Assembly: GCF_001269385.1 (NCBI RefSeq)
Contig: NZ_CXOO01000042.1
Coordinates: forward strand, 39,035-103,034
Length of the DNA: 64,000 nucleotides
Direction of reading: 5' to 3'
Origin: Limnohabitans sp. DM1
GTDB lineage: Bacteria; Pseudomonadota; Gammaproteobacteria; Burkholderiales; Burkholderiaceae_C
This document shows positions 45,865 through 54,830 of this stretch, piece by piece (within the stretch, counting starts at the first letter, position 1; the number at the start of each line of letters is the position of its first letter). Under the pieces are notes generated by a model. The model did no database searches, was not told where the DNA came from, and saw nothing but the letters and a program-made list of their open reading frames with translations. Both the position numbers and the translations under genes were made by a program.

Positions 45865-47361
45865 ATGCAGCAGCTGCCGCCTTTCATTGCCCCTTCTGAG
45901 CACCACGATGCCGACAGCGCCTTGGCGCAAATTCAGCACATCTACCAGCACAGCGTGAACCACCTGCGCCAGGCCATGCGCGAGTTTGTGGCGGGCGCTG
46001 ACATGACAGACACCCGGGTACGGGCGTTTTACCCCTTTGTGCGGGTGCAGGTCAGCAGCGCCAGCCGCAAAAGCGCAGGGCTGGACAGCCGCTTGAGCTA
46101 CGGCTTTGTGGCCGAGCCGGGTCGCTTTGAAACCACCCTCACCCGGCCCGACCTGTTCGCTTTCTACATCCGCCAGCAACTGGCGCTGCTGCTGCAAAAC
46201 CACGGCGTGAGCCTGCAGGTGGGCACCAGCAACCAACCGATTCCGATTCACTTTTCTTGGGCCGAAGACGAGCACATGGAAGGCAGCCTGAGCCCCGAGC
46301 GCCAGGCCCTGATGCGCGAGGTGTTTGACCTGCCCGACCTGGCCGCCATGGACGACGGCATTGCCAACGGCACACACGAGCCCGCAGCCTCTGAGGCGCG
46401 GCCGCTGTCGCTGTTCACAGCGCCGCGCATCGACTATTCGCTGCAGCGCCTGCGCCACTACACCGGCACCTCGCCGCGCTGGTTTCAGAACTACGTGCTG
46501 TTCACCAATTACCAGTTCTACATCGACGAGTTCATCGCGCTGGGCCGCGCCGAGATGCAAAACCCGGACAGCGAATACGTCGCCTTTGTCGAGCCCGGCA
46601 ACATGGTCACGCGCCGTGTGGGCTTGGCACCTGAGGACGTGGATGCGCTGGGTCAAACACCGCCACGCCTGCCGCAAATGCCCGGCTACCACTTGGTGCG
46701 CAAAGGTCACAGCGGCATCACCATGGTCAACATCGGCGTGGGCCCGGCCAACGCCAAAACCATCACCGACCACATCGCCGTGCTGCGCCCGCATGCCTGG
46801 CTGATGCTGGGCCACTGCGCGGGCCTGCGCACCACGCAGCAACTGGGCGACTACGTGCTGGCCCACGCCTATGTGCGCGAGGATCATGTGCTGGACGAAG
46901 AGCTGCCGCTGTGGGTGCCGATTCCGGCCCTGGCCGAGATCCAGGTCGCATTGGAAAATGCTGTGGCGCAAATCACGGGCTGCGAAGGTCATGACTTGAA
47001 GCGCATCATGCGCACCGGCACCGTGGCCAGCACCGACAACCGCAACTGGGAACTGCTGCCCGACAACAAACCGCAAAGGCGCTTCAGCCAAAGCCGCGCC
47101 GTAGCCTTGGACATGGAAAGCGCCACCATTGCCGCCAACGGCTTTCGTTTTCGGGTGCCCTATGGCACGCTGCTGTGCGTGAGCGACAAGCCGCTGCACG
47201 GCGAGATCAAACTGCCCGGCATGGCCAACCACTTTTACCGCGAGCGGGTCAACCAGCACTTGCAAATCGGCATCCGCGCACTCGAATTGCTGCGTGCCGC
47301 AGGCCCGGCCCAGCTGCACAGCCGCAAGCTGCGCAGCTTTGCCGAAGTCGCGTTTCAGTAA
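45865..47361 (+). CDS. amn: AMP nucleosidase
   Basis: 498 residues. The N-terminal half is the Amn-specific domain (HSVNHLRQAMREFVAGADMT, RAFYPFVRV). The C-terminal half is a nucleoside phosphorylase fold (NIGVGPANAKTITDHIAVLR, WLMLGHCAGLRTTQQLGDYV, VALDMESATIAANGFRFRVP). It hydrolyses AMP to adenine and ribose 5-phosphate and is allosterically regulated in other bacteria. A long antisense frame covers the gene but has no features of a protein. Confidence 0.95.
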   Translation: MQQLPPFIAPSEHHDADSALAQIQHIYQHSVNHLRQAMREFVAGADMTDTRVRAFYPFVRVQVSSASRKSAGLDSRLSYGFVAEPGRFETTLTRPDLFAFYIRQQLALLLQNHGVSLQVGTSNQPIPIHFSWAEDEHMEGSLSPERQALMREVFDLPDLAAMDDGIANGTHEPAASEARPLSLFTAPRIDYSLQRLRHYTGTSPRWFQNYVLFTNYQFYIDEFIALGRAEMQNPDSEYVAFVEPGNMVTRRVGLAPEDVDALGQTPPRLPQMPGYHLVRKGHSGITMVNIGVGPANAKTITDHIAVLRPHAWLMLGHCAGLRTTQQLGDYVLAHAYVREDHVLDEELPLWVPIPALAEIQVALENAVAQITGCEGHDLKRIMRTGTVASTDNRNWELLPDNKPQRRFSQSRAVALDMESATIAANGFRFRVPYGTLLCVSDKPLHGEIKLPGMANHFYRERVNQHLQIGIRALELLRAAGPAQLHSRKLRSFAEVAFQ

Positions 47362-47386
47362 CTGTGGTCAAACATGTTGGCCCCCT

Positions 47387-47459
47387 GTAGGAGGGCTGCT
47401 TTAGCCCCGACAAGTGTTCGTGGTCCATCATGTCGGGGCTAAATCCACCGACCTACAAA
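47387..47459. repeat. REP family 2 palindrome
   Basis: TGTAGGAGGGCTGCTTTAGC starts the left arm, and the right arm ends AAATCCACCGACCTACAAAA. TAGCCCCGACA and TGTCGGGGCTA form a near-perfect inner inverted repeat. It separates amn from gshB. Confidence 0.75.
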
Positions 47460-47484
47460 ACGATCACCTTCTACAATGGGCTGC

Positions 47485-48426
47485 ATGCACATCCTCTTCA
47501 TTGCCGACCCCCTCGAGTCCTTCAAGATTTACAAGGACACCACGTTTTCGATGATGCGCGAAGCGCAAAAACGCGGTCACCAGGTCGTGGCCTGCCAGAT
47601 GACCGATGTGCGCTGGCAGCAAGGCGAAGCCGTGTCGGCCCAGGTGCGCGACATCACACTCACTGGCCAGCCAGACGCCTGGTTCACCCAGACCGCCACG
47701 CGCCGCGCCAACCTCAAGGACTTTGGCGCGGTCATCATGCGCACCGACCCGCCTTTCGACAGCGAATATTTTTACGCCACCCACCTACTGAGCCAGGCCG
47801 AGCGCGAGGGCGCCAAGGTCTTCAACAGCCCGGCCGCCTTGCGCAACCACCCCGAAAAGCTGGCCATACTGGAGTTTCCGCAGTTCATCGCGCCGACCTT
47901 GGTCACGCGCAGCGAGGCCGACATCCGCGCCTTCCATGCCGAGCACGGCACCATCATCTTGAAACCCCTGGACGGCATGGGTGGCACAGGCATCTTCAAG
48001 GTGGGCGCAGACGGCCTGAATTTGGGCGTGATCATCGAGACCCTGAACCGCGGCGGCGCACAAACCGTGATGGTGCAAAAGTTTTTGCCCGGCATCGCGC
48101 AAGGCGACAAGCGCGTTTTATTGATTGGCGGCAAGCCCGTGCCCTTTTGCCTGGCCCGCATCCCGCAAGGTGGCGAAGTGCGCGGCAACCTGGCCGCAGG
48201 CGGCAAGGGCGTGGCCCAGCCCATCTCGGCGCGTGACCGCGAAATCGCCGAAACGCTGGGCCCCATCTTGTTTGCACGCGGCCTGATGCTGGTGGGCCTG
48301 GACATCATTGGCGAGAGCCTCACCGAGATCAACGTGACCAGCCCCACCTGCTTTCAGGAAATCACCGACCAGATGGGTTGTGATGTGGCGGCGCTGTTTT
48401 GGGACGCGGTGGAAGCGGCGCGTTAA
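47485..48426 (+). CDS. gshB: Glutathione synthetase
   Basis: 313 residues from ATG 47485 (MHILFIADPLESFKIYKDTT); an in-frame ATG three codons earlier is possible. FNSPAALRNHPEKLAIL, ILKPLDGMGGTGIFKV (ATP-grasp glycine-rich loop) and LTEINVTSPTCFQEI (metal-binding Glu/Asn) are diagnostic of bacterial GshB. It adds glycine to gamma-glutamylcysteine using ATP. Confidence 0.97.
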   Translation: MHILFIADPLESFKIYKDTTFSMMREAQKRGHQVVACQMTDVRWQQGEAVSAQVRDITLTGQPDAWFTQTATRRANLKDFGAVIMRTDPPFDSEYFYATHLLSQAEREGAKVFNSPAALRNHPEKLAILEFPQFIAPTLVTRSEADIRAFHAEHGTIILKPLDGMGGTGIFKVGADGLNLGVIIETLNRGGAQTVMVQKFLPGIAQGDKRVLLIGGKPVPFCLARIPQGGEVRGNLAAGGKGVAQPISARDREIAETLGPILFARGLMLVGLDIIGESLTEINVTSPTCFQEITDQMGCDVAALFWDAVEAAR

Positions 48427-48453
48427 AGCCACAACCCACAGCTTGAATCACCG

Positions 48454-49218
48454 CTACGGGGTCAAATCCCCGCCCTCAAAGGTGTAGAGCCGCCCCGGCT
48501 CAAACGCCACCCAGGCCTCGTCGGTGGTCAAGGGCGCGGTCACCACCACCGCCACCCGGTCGGTCTCGCGGGTGTGCTCGGCAAAGTTCACGCTCAGGTC
48601 CTCGTCGCTCAAAGTCGCTTGCGTGAAGGGGTGCTTGCGCAGCACATAGTGCAAGTTCGTGCTGGCGTGCGCCCACAAGGCTTGGCCATTGGACAGCAAG
48701 AAATTGAAGGTGCCAAAGCGGGCGATTTGCGGCACCAGCTCGCGCAGCGTCAATGACAGCTCTTGCACACTGGGCACGCTGGCGTGCGACTTGGCCAGCT
48801 CCTGCATGAGCCAGCAAAACGCCCGCTCGCTGTCGGTCTGGCCCACGGGCTTGAAGCTGCCGTGCAGGCGCGGCGCGTAGTCCACCAAGTTGCCGTTGTG
48901 CGCAAACACCCAGTAGCGGCCCCACAGCTCGCGCACAAAGGGGTGACAGTTTTCCAGGCTCACTTCGCCCTGCGTGGCTTTGCGGATGTGGGCGATGACG
49001 TTCTGGCTTTTGATCGGGTAACGCCGGATCAGGTCGGCAATGGGCGAGGTGCTGGCACTTTGGTGGTCCACAAAGTGGCGCACGCCCTGCCCTTCAAAAA
49101 AGGCGATGCCCCAGCCGTCGCCGTGGTGGTCTGTGATGCCGCCGCGCTGCGCAAAGCCGCTAAAGCTGAAGGTCACATCGGTGGGGGTGTTGCAGTTCAT
49201 GCCGAGCAGTTGGCACAT
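48454..49218 (-). CDS. Class II glutamine amidotransferase-like protein (YafJ type)
   Basis: 254 residues. Cys2 in MCQLLGMNCNTPTDVTFSFS is the N-terminal nucleophile after removal of Met1. DHHGDGWGIAFFEGQG, IAHIRKATQGEVSLENCHPF and WVFAHNGNLVDY build the glutamine pocket. It stands alone without a synthase domain, like E. coli YafJ, so the acceptor reaction is unknown. It starts 3 bp after the MFS gene. Confidence 0.9.
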   Translation of the reverse strand: MCQLLGMNCNTPTDVTFSFSGFAQRGGITDHHGDGWGIAFFEGQGVRHFVDHQSASTSPIADLIRRYPIKSQNVIAHIRKATQGEVSLENCHPFVRELWGRYWVFAHNGNLVDYAPRLHGSFKPVGQTDSERAFCWLMQELAKSHASVPSVQELSLTLRELVPQIARFGTFNFLLSNGQALWAHASTNLHYVLRKHPFTQATLSDEDLSVNFAEHTRETDRVAVVVTAPLTTDEAWVAFEPGRLYTFEGGDLTP

Positions 49219-49221
49219 GGT

Positions 49222-50769
49222 TCAGTCTTTCTTGGTGGGCGTTGGCGCCTCACCCATTTTCCAGGCGGCCAACAAGGCCAAGGCCGTCATGGTGGCCAGA
49301 AACACAAAGGTCTCGTTCAAGGCACGTAAATCGGCGCTGCCCGGGCTGCTTGAAGCCAAGGCGTACACCGCCAAACGCCACTCCAGCACGATGGCACAAA
49401 TGCTCACGCCCGCCGCGCCGCCCAGCATGCGCACAAAACCAATCACACTCGACGCCTGCGGGATCAGGTCTTTGGGCAATCCCCGCATCGCGCCCAGGTT
49501 GAGTGAAGGCAAGATGAAGCCCAGGCCAATGCGCCCAAGGATCACCAAAATCCACAGCAGCGCCAAGCCCGCCGCCGGGTGGACCAAGGGCATGAGCGCA
49601 AACGAGAGTGCCAGCAAGGCCAAGCCCCAGCTCACCCAATGGGCGGGCGGCATGCGGTGCGACAAACGGCCCACGGCCGCGATGGTCACGGCCAGCAAAA
49701 TGCCCGCAGGCAACAAGGCCGCGCCAATGTAGGACGGCGACAGGCCCAGGCCCATCTGCATGTAGACCGGCAGCAAATACGTGGAGCCAAACAGCGCAAT
49801 GCCGTAGGTGAACGACACCAGCGCCCCCATGGCGAAATGGCGGTGGCCAAACACCTGCAGGTTCATGAGCGGGCCACGCCTCGCTTGGCGGTCCTGTTGC
49901 AAGGGCTTCGCTTTTCGTCCCGAAGAAACGCGGCGCAAACGGTGCGAGCGCCGCCCCGGCTGCAACAAATGCCGCTGCCAAGCCACAAACACCGCCATGC
50001 CCACGCCCGCCAGCACCAATAGGGCCACGGCCACCGTGTGGTCATCGCCGCGCAGCTGCACCAGGCCGTTGAGCAGCATCAAGGTCGAGGCGCTGGCCAG
50101 CGCCAGCCCGATCCAATCCAGGCCCGGGCTGCCCGCATCGGCCTGCACACCGCCCGGGGCCGACGTGGGCACATAGCAGCGCGACAGCCACAGCGCCACC
50201 ATGGCCAGCGGCACCACCATGAAAAAGATCGAACGCCAGCCGAACACATCGACCAACACCCCGCCAATACTGGGGCCAATGGCGGGGGCCAGCACCACAC
50301 CCATGCCAAACAGCCCGCTGGCGCGGCCCTGCTCATGCGAGGCAAAGGCCCGCAAGATGATGATGGCCGGGATGGGTTGCACCACACCCGCCGCCAGACC
50401 CTCGGCCACGCGTGCGGCCATGACCAGCGGAAAATCATTGGCCAAGCCGCCCACCACACCGCCGCCCAGCAGCAACCACATGCACACCTCGTACACCCGG
50501 CGGTAGCCGTAGCGCGAGAGCAGCCAGGGCGTGGTGAGCATGGACACCGTCATCGCCACCATGAAGCCCGAGGTGACCCACTGCACCCGGCTTTGGCCCA
50601 GGGTGAAGTGCTGGCTCATGTCGGGAATCGCCACGTTCAAAATGGTGGACGACATCACCGCCGCCATGGAGCCCAGCATCACCGACAGCAGCAGCAACCA
50701 GCGGTGCCGCTCGCCATAACGCGCTTGCAGCGCCTGCAGGCTGTGCAGGTCATCGCCCGCACGGCTCAT
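49222..50769 (-). CDS. MFS multidrug exporter, DHA2 (EmrB/QacA) family
   Basis: 515 residues with about 14 membrane helices. LLLLSVMLGSMAAVMSSTIL followed by NVAIPDMSQHF is the DHA2 first helix with the conserved N-x-A-x-P-D. PWLLSRYGYRRVYEVCMWLL is the A-motif region between helices 2 and 3. It probably exports drugs or metabolites by proton antiport. It overlaps the Cys-rich small gene by 4 bp. Confidence 0.9.
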   Translation of the reverse strand: MSRAGDDLHSLQALQARYGERHRWLLLLSVMLGSMAAVMSSTILNVAIPDMSQHFTLGQSRVQWVTSGFMVAMTVSMLTTPWLLSRYGYRRVYEVCMWLLLGGGVVGGLANDFPLVMAARVAEGLAAGVVQPIPAIIILRAFASHEQGRASGLFGMGVVLAPAIGPSIGGVLVDVFGWRSIFFMVVPLAMVALWLSRCYVPTSAPGGVQADAGSPGLDWIGLALASASTLMLLNGLVQLRGDDHTVAVALLVLAGVGMAVFVAWQRHLLQPGRRSHRLRRVSSGRKAKPLQQDRQARRGPLMNLQVFGHRHFAMGALVSFTYGIALFGSTYLLPVYMQMGLGLSPSYIGAALLPAGILLAVTIAAVGRLSHRMPPAHWVSWGLALLALSFALMPLVHPAAGLALLWILVILGRIGLGFILPSLNLGAMRGLPKDLIPQASSVIGFVRMLGGAAGVSICAIVLEWRLAVYALASSSPGSADLRALNETFVFLATMTALALLAAWKMGEAPTPTKKD

Positions 50770-50987
50770 GCCACCTCCTGTGAGGCCCTCACGCAGGCCT
50801 GGCAGACGCAGACCTTTGCGCTCAGGGGCGTTGGCACCTGCTGCAACAGCTGCAAACTGAAGTACTCACGCGTGCACCAGCAAGGCGCTCCCTTGTTCTG
50901 ACCCATGCCCATGGCCATGGCACAGGCATTGGGACCTCCGCACAAAGGACAGGTACAGTTCGGGACTAAAGGCTCAGGCACATTCAT
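50766..50987 (-). CDS. Small cysteine-rich CWC-domain protein
   Basis: 73 residues from ATG 50987. CTCPLCGGPNACAMAMGMGQ followed by APCWCTREYF and a C-terminal CVCQACV match the cysteine-rich CWC family, probably a small metal-binding fold of unknown function. Overlap with the MFS gene (ATGA) suggests co-translation. Confidence 0.85.
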   Translation of the reverse strand: MNVPEPLVPNCTCPLCGGPNACAMAMGMGQNKGAPCWCTREYFSLQLLQQVPTPLSAKVCVCQACVRASQEVA

Positions 50988-51178
50988 GACATCAGTGTAG
51001 TGGGTCCAGCAGGCTCTCACCGGCCAGGCCTGAGCCTTCAACCGAGGGTAAAAACGCATTTTTAGATCATAAAATCTCTTATTTTTACGCGAAAATAGTA
51101 CTCATGCCCCACCTTACAGTGGATACCGCCGGTCCATTATGGACACCCTTTCCCTGAACCTCCCTGGAGTTCTACTTC

Positions 51179-51943
51179 ATGAAACCTCTCAAGTCCTGCC
51201 TGTTGGCCCTGAGCCTGCTCCTGGCCCTGCCGGCCATTCACGCGCGCGATCTGGCCTCGATCCAGAAATCGGGCACCTTACAACTGGCCACCGAAGGCGC
51301 TTTCGCGCCATTCAACTTTTTCCAAGGCACCCAGCTGTCCGGATACGAAATCGATGTAGCCGAAGCCGTAGCCAAAAAAATGGGCTTGCGCATCGAATGG
51401 AAGGCTCTTGCATTTGACGCCCTGATTTCGGCAGTGCGTCAAGGCCGCTTTGACGCCGCCATCGCCTCGCACGGTTACAGCGAAGAGCGCGCACGCTCGG
51501 TGGACTTCACCTCGCCGCATTACTGCTCGGGCGGACAGATCGTGGCGCGACCCGGAGGCCCGAACAGCGTGGCCGCCCTCAAGGACAAAGTGGTGGTGGT
51601 GCAACTGGCCACGAGCTATGCCGATGCCGTGACCCGACTGCCCGGCCTCAAGGAGTCCAAGACACTGCCCAAGGACACCGACGCCCTCTCGGCCTTGCTG
51701 GCTGGCCGCGCCGACGCCTGGGTGACCGACAAATTCGTGGCCAAAAATGCGGTCAGCAAAAACAGCGACAGGCTACAGCGTGGCGAGATGGTCTTCACCG
51801 AAAAGGTGTCCTTCATTCTGGGCAAGGGCAACCCCGAACTGCAAAACGCTTTGGGCAAGGCCATAGACGAATTGCGAGCCGACGGGACGCTGGCCGCCCT
51901 AGGCAAGAAATGGGTTGGCGAAGACATCGCCACCTGCCGCTGA
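51179..51943 (+). CDS. Periplasmic amino-acid-type ABC binding protein (SBP family 3)
   Basis: 254 residues with signal peptide MKPLKSCLLALSLLLALPAI (cleavage near HA-RD). GTLQLATEGAFAPFNFFQGT and GYEIDVAEAVAKKMGLRIEW are the classical ligand-binding blocks of polar amino-acid binders. GGAG lies 12 bases before the start. A permease gene follows 18 bp after the stop, but no matching ATPase gene is in this cluster. Confidence 0.92.
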   Translation: MKPLKSCLLALSLLLALPAIHARDLASIQKSGTLQLATEGAFAPFNFFQGTQLSGYEIDVAEAVAKKMGLRIEWKALAFDALISAVRQGRFDAAIASHGYSEERARSVDFTSPHYCSGGQIVARPGGPNSVAALKDKVVVVQLATSYADAVTRLPGLKESKTLPKDTDALSALLAGRADAWVTDKFVAKNAVSKNSDRLQRGEMVFTEKVSFILGKGNPELQNALGKAIDELRADGTLAALGKKWVGEDIATCR

Positions 51944-51961
51944 TCCACCTCCGAGCACAGC

Positions 51962-52741
51962 ATGAGCGCCTCCGCCCCCTTCTCACCACCGCAACAGCGG
52001 CTGCGCAACAGCCGTGTGCGCATGGGTGCATCGTTGTTGGGCGCACTGGCCTTTTTGTGGCTGCTCGGTGAGCTGCTGGCCCCTTTGCCCGCCCCCATCG
52101 GCCCGGCCGCGCAGCAATTCGTCGACGGGGCGCGCACCACCGTGTCGCTCACACTGGTCTCGGGCGTGCTTGGCTTGGGCATCGGCCTGGCCTTGGGTCT
52201 GGGCAAGATGGCCGAATCAGCCTGGCTGCGTCTACCCAGCGAGTTCTTCATATGGATCATCCGAGGCACACCGCTGCTGACCCAGTTGCTGTTTTTTTAC
52301 CTGGCCATGCCCGCGCTGCTGCCTGGCCTTCAGTGGAGCGAATACTGGACTGCCGTGGCTGCGCTGGCCATCAATGTAGGGGCCTACAACGCCGAAGTGT
52401 TTCGCGCCGGTGTGCAGTCGGTGCCACGCGGCCAGCTGATGGCAGCCCGAGCACTGGGCATGCGACCATCGCAAGCCTTTCGCTTTGTGGTGCTGCCCCT
52501 AGCCTTGCGGGTGAGCTTGCCCTCACTGGCCAACAATGTGGTCGCCTTGCTCAAGGACTCCTCGCTGGCCTACGCCATCGGCGTGGTCGAAATCAACATG
52601 ATCGCTCAGCGCGTGCAGGCCGACAGCTTTCAGCCTGTGCCGGTATTCATCACCACCGCGGTCATCTACCTGATCCTGACCACTGCCTTGACCCAATTTT
52701 CAACCGCCCTCGAAGAGCGCATGGCCGCCTCGCCTCGCTGA
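51962..52741 (+). CDS. Amino-acid ABC transporter permease (HisM/GlnP type)
   Basis: 259 residues with about five membrane helices. FIWIIRGTPLLTQLLFFYLA and EVFRAGVQSVPRGQLMAARA with LGMRPSQAFRFVVLP are the conserved permease blocks, the second being the EAA loop. It works with the binding protein encoded upstream and must recruit an ATPase encoded elsewhere. Confidence 0.92.
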   Translation: MSASAPFSPPQQRLRNSRVRMGASLLGALAFLWLLGELLAPLPAPIGPAAQQFVDGARTTVSLTLVSGVLGLGIGLALGLGKMAESAWLRLPSEFFIWIIRGTPLLTQLLFFYLAMPALLPGLQWSEYWTAVAALAINVGAYNAEVFRAGVQSVPRGQLMAARALGMRPSQAFRFVVLPLALRVSLPSLANNVVALLKDSSLAYAIGVVEINMIAQRVQADSFQPVPVFITTAVIYLILTTALTQFSTALEERMAASPR

Positions 52742-52786
52742 ACATGTGCCTCTTTTTTTCTACACCCATTCATTCCGGAGAACCCC

Positions 52787-54172
52787 ATGAAAATGACCCG
52801 ACTCAGTCTTTTGCTGCTTGCGGCTGGCTGCCTGAACGGCACTGCACAGGCCCAAACCAGCGACCAGCGCATCCAGAACCTGGAAAAGCAGGTTCAGCAA
52901 CTGATGCAGGAGCTGCAAACCCTCAAAGCTACAAACCAGAAGTCTCCCGACTCTGCAGCTCCTGCCGAGCTGGCCCGCGAGGTCAAGGACCTGAGGCAGC
53001 AAGTCGAACTCAACCAGAAAGAGGCCGTGGTTCTGGGCGACATGCCCGGCTCAATGCGCCTGCCTGGCAGCGACACCTCGTTCAAGGTCTACGGCTTTGC
53101 AGAACTACAGGCCTGGCGTGACAGCAAGTCCACAACGGCCTACGACTTCTCCAGTGCCACCGCCTTTCAGCCGCTGGGCAACAGTGCCGACGGCCGCCGC
53201 ACCGGCAACTTCAAGATGGGCGCACGCACTTCGCGCCTGGGCGTGGAAGTAAGCACCCCGACCGACCTGGGCGCACTGGGTGCCAAGGTCGAGTTCGACT
53301 TTGCCACCGAAGCCGGCACCACGCTGGACACCACCGCTGACCAGGCATCCCGCCAAGCCTGGACCAACAGCTATCGCCCGCGTCTGCGCCACGCCTACGT
53401 CAATCTGGGTTCCTGGACTTTCGGCCAGACCTGGTCGAGCTTCATGGACCTGGACACCCTGCCCGAGACGCTGGACTTCAACGGTTTACCGGCAGCGCCC
53501 TTTGTGCGTCAACCCATGGTGCGCTATGCCCACCCAATGAAGGATGTGGGCACCTTGAGCGTGGCCCTGGAAAACCCCGTCTCCTTTGTCACCCAGGACC
53601 AAGCACCTCTGGCCAGTAATTTCGACAAGCGCCCCGACCTGATCGTGCGCTTTGACAAGGCCCATGACTGGGGTCAGTGGAATGCGCGTGTGCTGTCCAC
53701 CGAATACCGGCTCAACGACGGCGAAGGGCTGAACCTGAACAAGCAAGGCTGGGGCCTGGCTGTGGGTGCCATGCTCAAGACCGTGGGCGACGACTTCCTG
53801 ACCCTGCAGTACACCACCGGCAAGGGCCTGGGCCGCTACAACATCTCTTTCACCGAAGCCGCTGTGCGCGATGGCAACCGCATCGTGCTGGAAGAAGGCA
53901 ACGGCTTGTTGGTGGGCTACCAGCGCAAGTTCAGTGCCGAATGGCGCAGCAACATCGGCTACGCCTTGCAAAAGAACAAGGACGGCGACCTGGCCGGCCT
54001 GTTGGGCAGCGGGTACAACCGCAAGCTACAACAACTGCACCTGAACGCCATCCACACCCCTTACAAGAACCTTGACCTCGGCATCGAGTACCTTTGGGGT
54101 CAGCGTGAAACCTTTGGTGGCGACAAAGGCACCCTCAGCCGCCTGATGGGTTCAGCCAAGTACGCCTTCTGA
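52787..54172 (+). CDS. DcaP-like trimeric outer-membrane porin
   Basis: 461 residues. A signal peptide (MKMTRLSLLLLAAGCLNGTA) is followed by an N-terminal coiled coil (IQNLEKQVQQLMQELQTLKA), as in DcaP porins. A beta-barrel then runs to the C-terminal phenylalanine (SAKYAF), the usual outer-membrane assembly signal. FKVYGFAELQAWRDSKSTTA is typical of the first strand. It probably passes the ligand for the upstream ABC components. A strong hairpin follows the gene. Confidence 0.88.
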   Translation: MKMTRLSLLLLAAGCLNGTAQAQTSDQRIQNLEKQVQQLMQELQTLKATNQKSPDSAAPAELAREVKDLRQQVELNQKEAVVLGDMPGSMRLPGSDTSFKVYGFAELQAWRDSKSTTAYDFSSATAFQPLGNSADGRRTGNFKMGARTSRLGVEVSTPTDLGALGAKVEFDFATEAGTTLDTTADQASRQAWTNSYRPRLRHAYVNLGSWTFGQTWSSFMDLDTLPETLDFNGLPAAPFVRQPMVRYAHPMKDVGTLSVALENPVSFVTQDQAPLASNFDKRPDLIVRFDKAHDWGQWNARVLSTEYRLNDGEGLNLNKQGWGLAVGAMLKTVGDDFLTLQYTTGKGLGRYNISFTEAAVRDGNRIVLEEGNGLLVGYQRKFSAEWRSNIGYALQKNKDGDLAGLLGSGYNRKLQQLHLNAIHTPYKNLDLGIEYLWGQRETFGGDKGTLSRLMGSAKYAF

Positions 54173-54203
54173 TCCTTCGGGCACTAGCCCCTGATGCCAG
54201 TCT

Positions 54204-54232
54204 CCACCAAGGCACCCGAAGTGCCTTGGTGG
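54204..54232. terminator. Perfect 12-bp stem-loop after the porin gene
   Basis: CCACCAAGGCAC pairs with GTGCCTTGGTGG around a 5-base loop, 31 bp after the porin stop. No T tract follows, so it may stabilise mRNA or act as a Rho-linked end. Confidence 0.6.
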
Positions 54233-54364
54233 CGGGTCACACATTTGCAACGGCTTTGCGCCCTTGACCCTTGCAACACCCTCATATTCAAAGTGCCGAC
54301 ACTGACCGTCGGCGAATGAAAAGCATGCGTTGCCACGCCCTGATGCGCCTTGCACAATCGCCAC

Positions 54365-54595
54365 TCAGCGCTTGTCCCGGCGGCGCTGCGCGTCACGCCA
54401 CAGTCGAATGGCCAGCACCACCATGGGGACGGTGTGCAAGAGGAGATCAAAGATATCGATGGGTTTGCTCAGGCTGCCTTGCAGGAGCATGCGCCACTTC
54501 TCCACCAAATGCGGCTCGGGCACAAACGGGGCCCCCGCCAAATAAACGGCAATGCCCGCCAGCCACAACATCGGAATCCGGTCTATCCAGCGCAT
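54365..54595 (-). CDS. Small membrane protein of unknown function
   Basis: 76 residues from ATG 54595, which is preceded by a near-perfect AGGAGG; the frame from 54628 is rejected. Two membrane helices are predicted (IPMLWLAGIAVYLAGAPFVP and IFDLLLHTVPMVVLAIRLW) and the C terminus is a basic tail (RDAQRRRDKR). I do not recognise a function, but the strong ribosome-binding site supports expression. Confidence 0.75.
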   Translation of the reverse strand: MRWIDRIPMLWLAGIAVYLAGAPFVPEPHLVEKWRMLLQGSLSKPIDIFDLLLHTVPMVVLAIRLWRDAQRRRDKR

Positions 54596-54665
54596 CGCGC
54601 CCTCCTGAAAACCCTTATTTTCAGGCATGGACGATGAGGCCTCTCGGATTTATACATTCTGCATC

Positions 54666-54744
54666 TTCGTGGGAGCCCACCCCGTGGCCGATGGGTGTGG
54701 CACACGCACTCAAGCCATCGCCCACGGGGTGGGCTCCTACAAAA
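54666..54744. repeat. REP family 1 palindrome
   Basis: GTGGGAGCCCACCCCGTGGC on the left pairs with CCCACGGGGTGGGCTCCTAC on the right. The middle TGGGTGTGGCACACGC matches the tandem units at 141-330. It lies between the small membrane gene and the glcB terminator. Confidence 0.8.
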
Positions 54745-54778
54745 CGGCAAGTGCAATAGCGCGGTGGCGACACATGTC

Positions 54779-54808
54779 AAAAAAACGGCTCCGAAGGAGC
54801 CGTTTTTT
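54779..54808. terminator. Rho-independent terminator of glcB (bidirectional)
   Basis: ACGGCTCC pairs with GGAGCCGT around GAA, flanked by seven A on one side and six T on the other. It lies 22 bp downstream of the glcB stop on the minus strand. Confidence 0.9.
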
Positions 54809-54830
54809 CAAGTGCCAGACCTGCCCGAAA

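Noticed and set aside
45853..47319. 488-codon minus-strand open frame opposite amn
   Set aside because: It mirrors a well-supported AMP nucleosidase gene. Its His/Gln/Ala/Val-rich translation is the usual shadow of GC-rich coding DNA.
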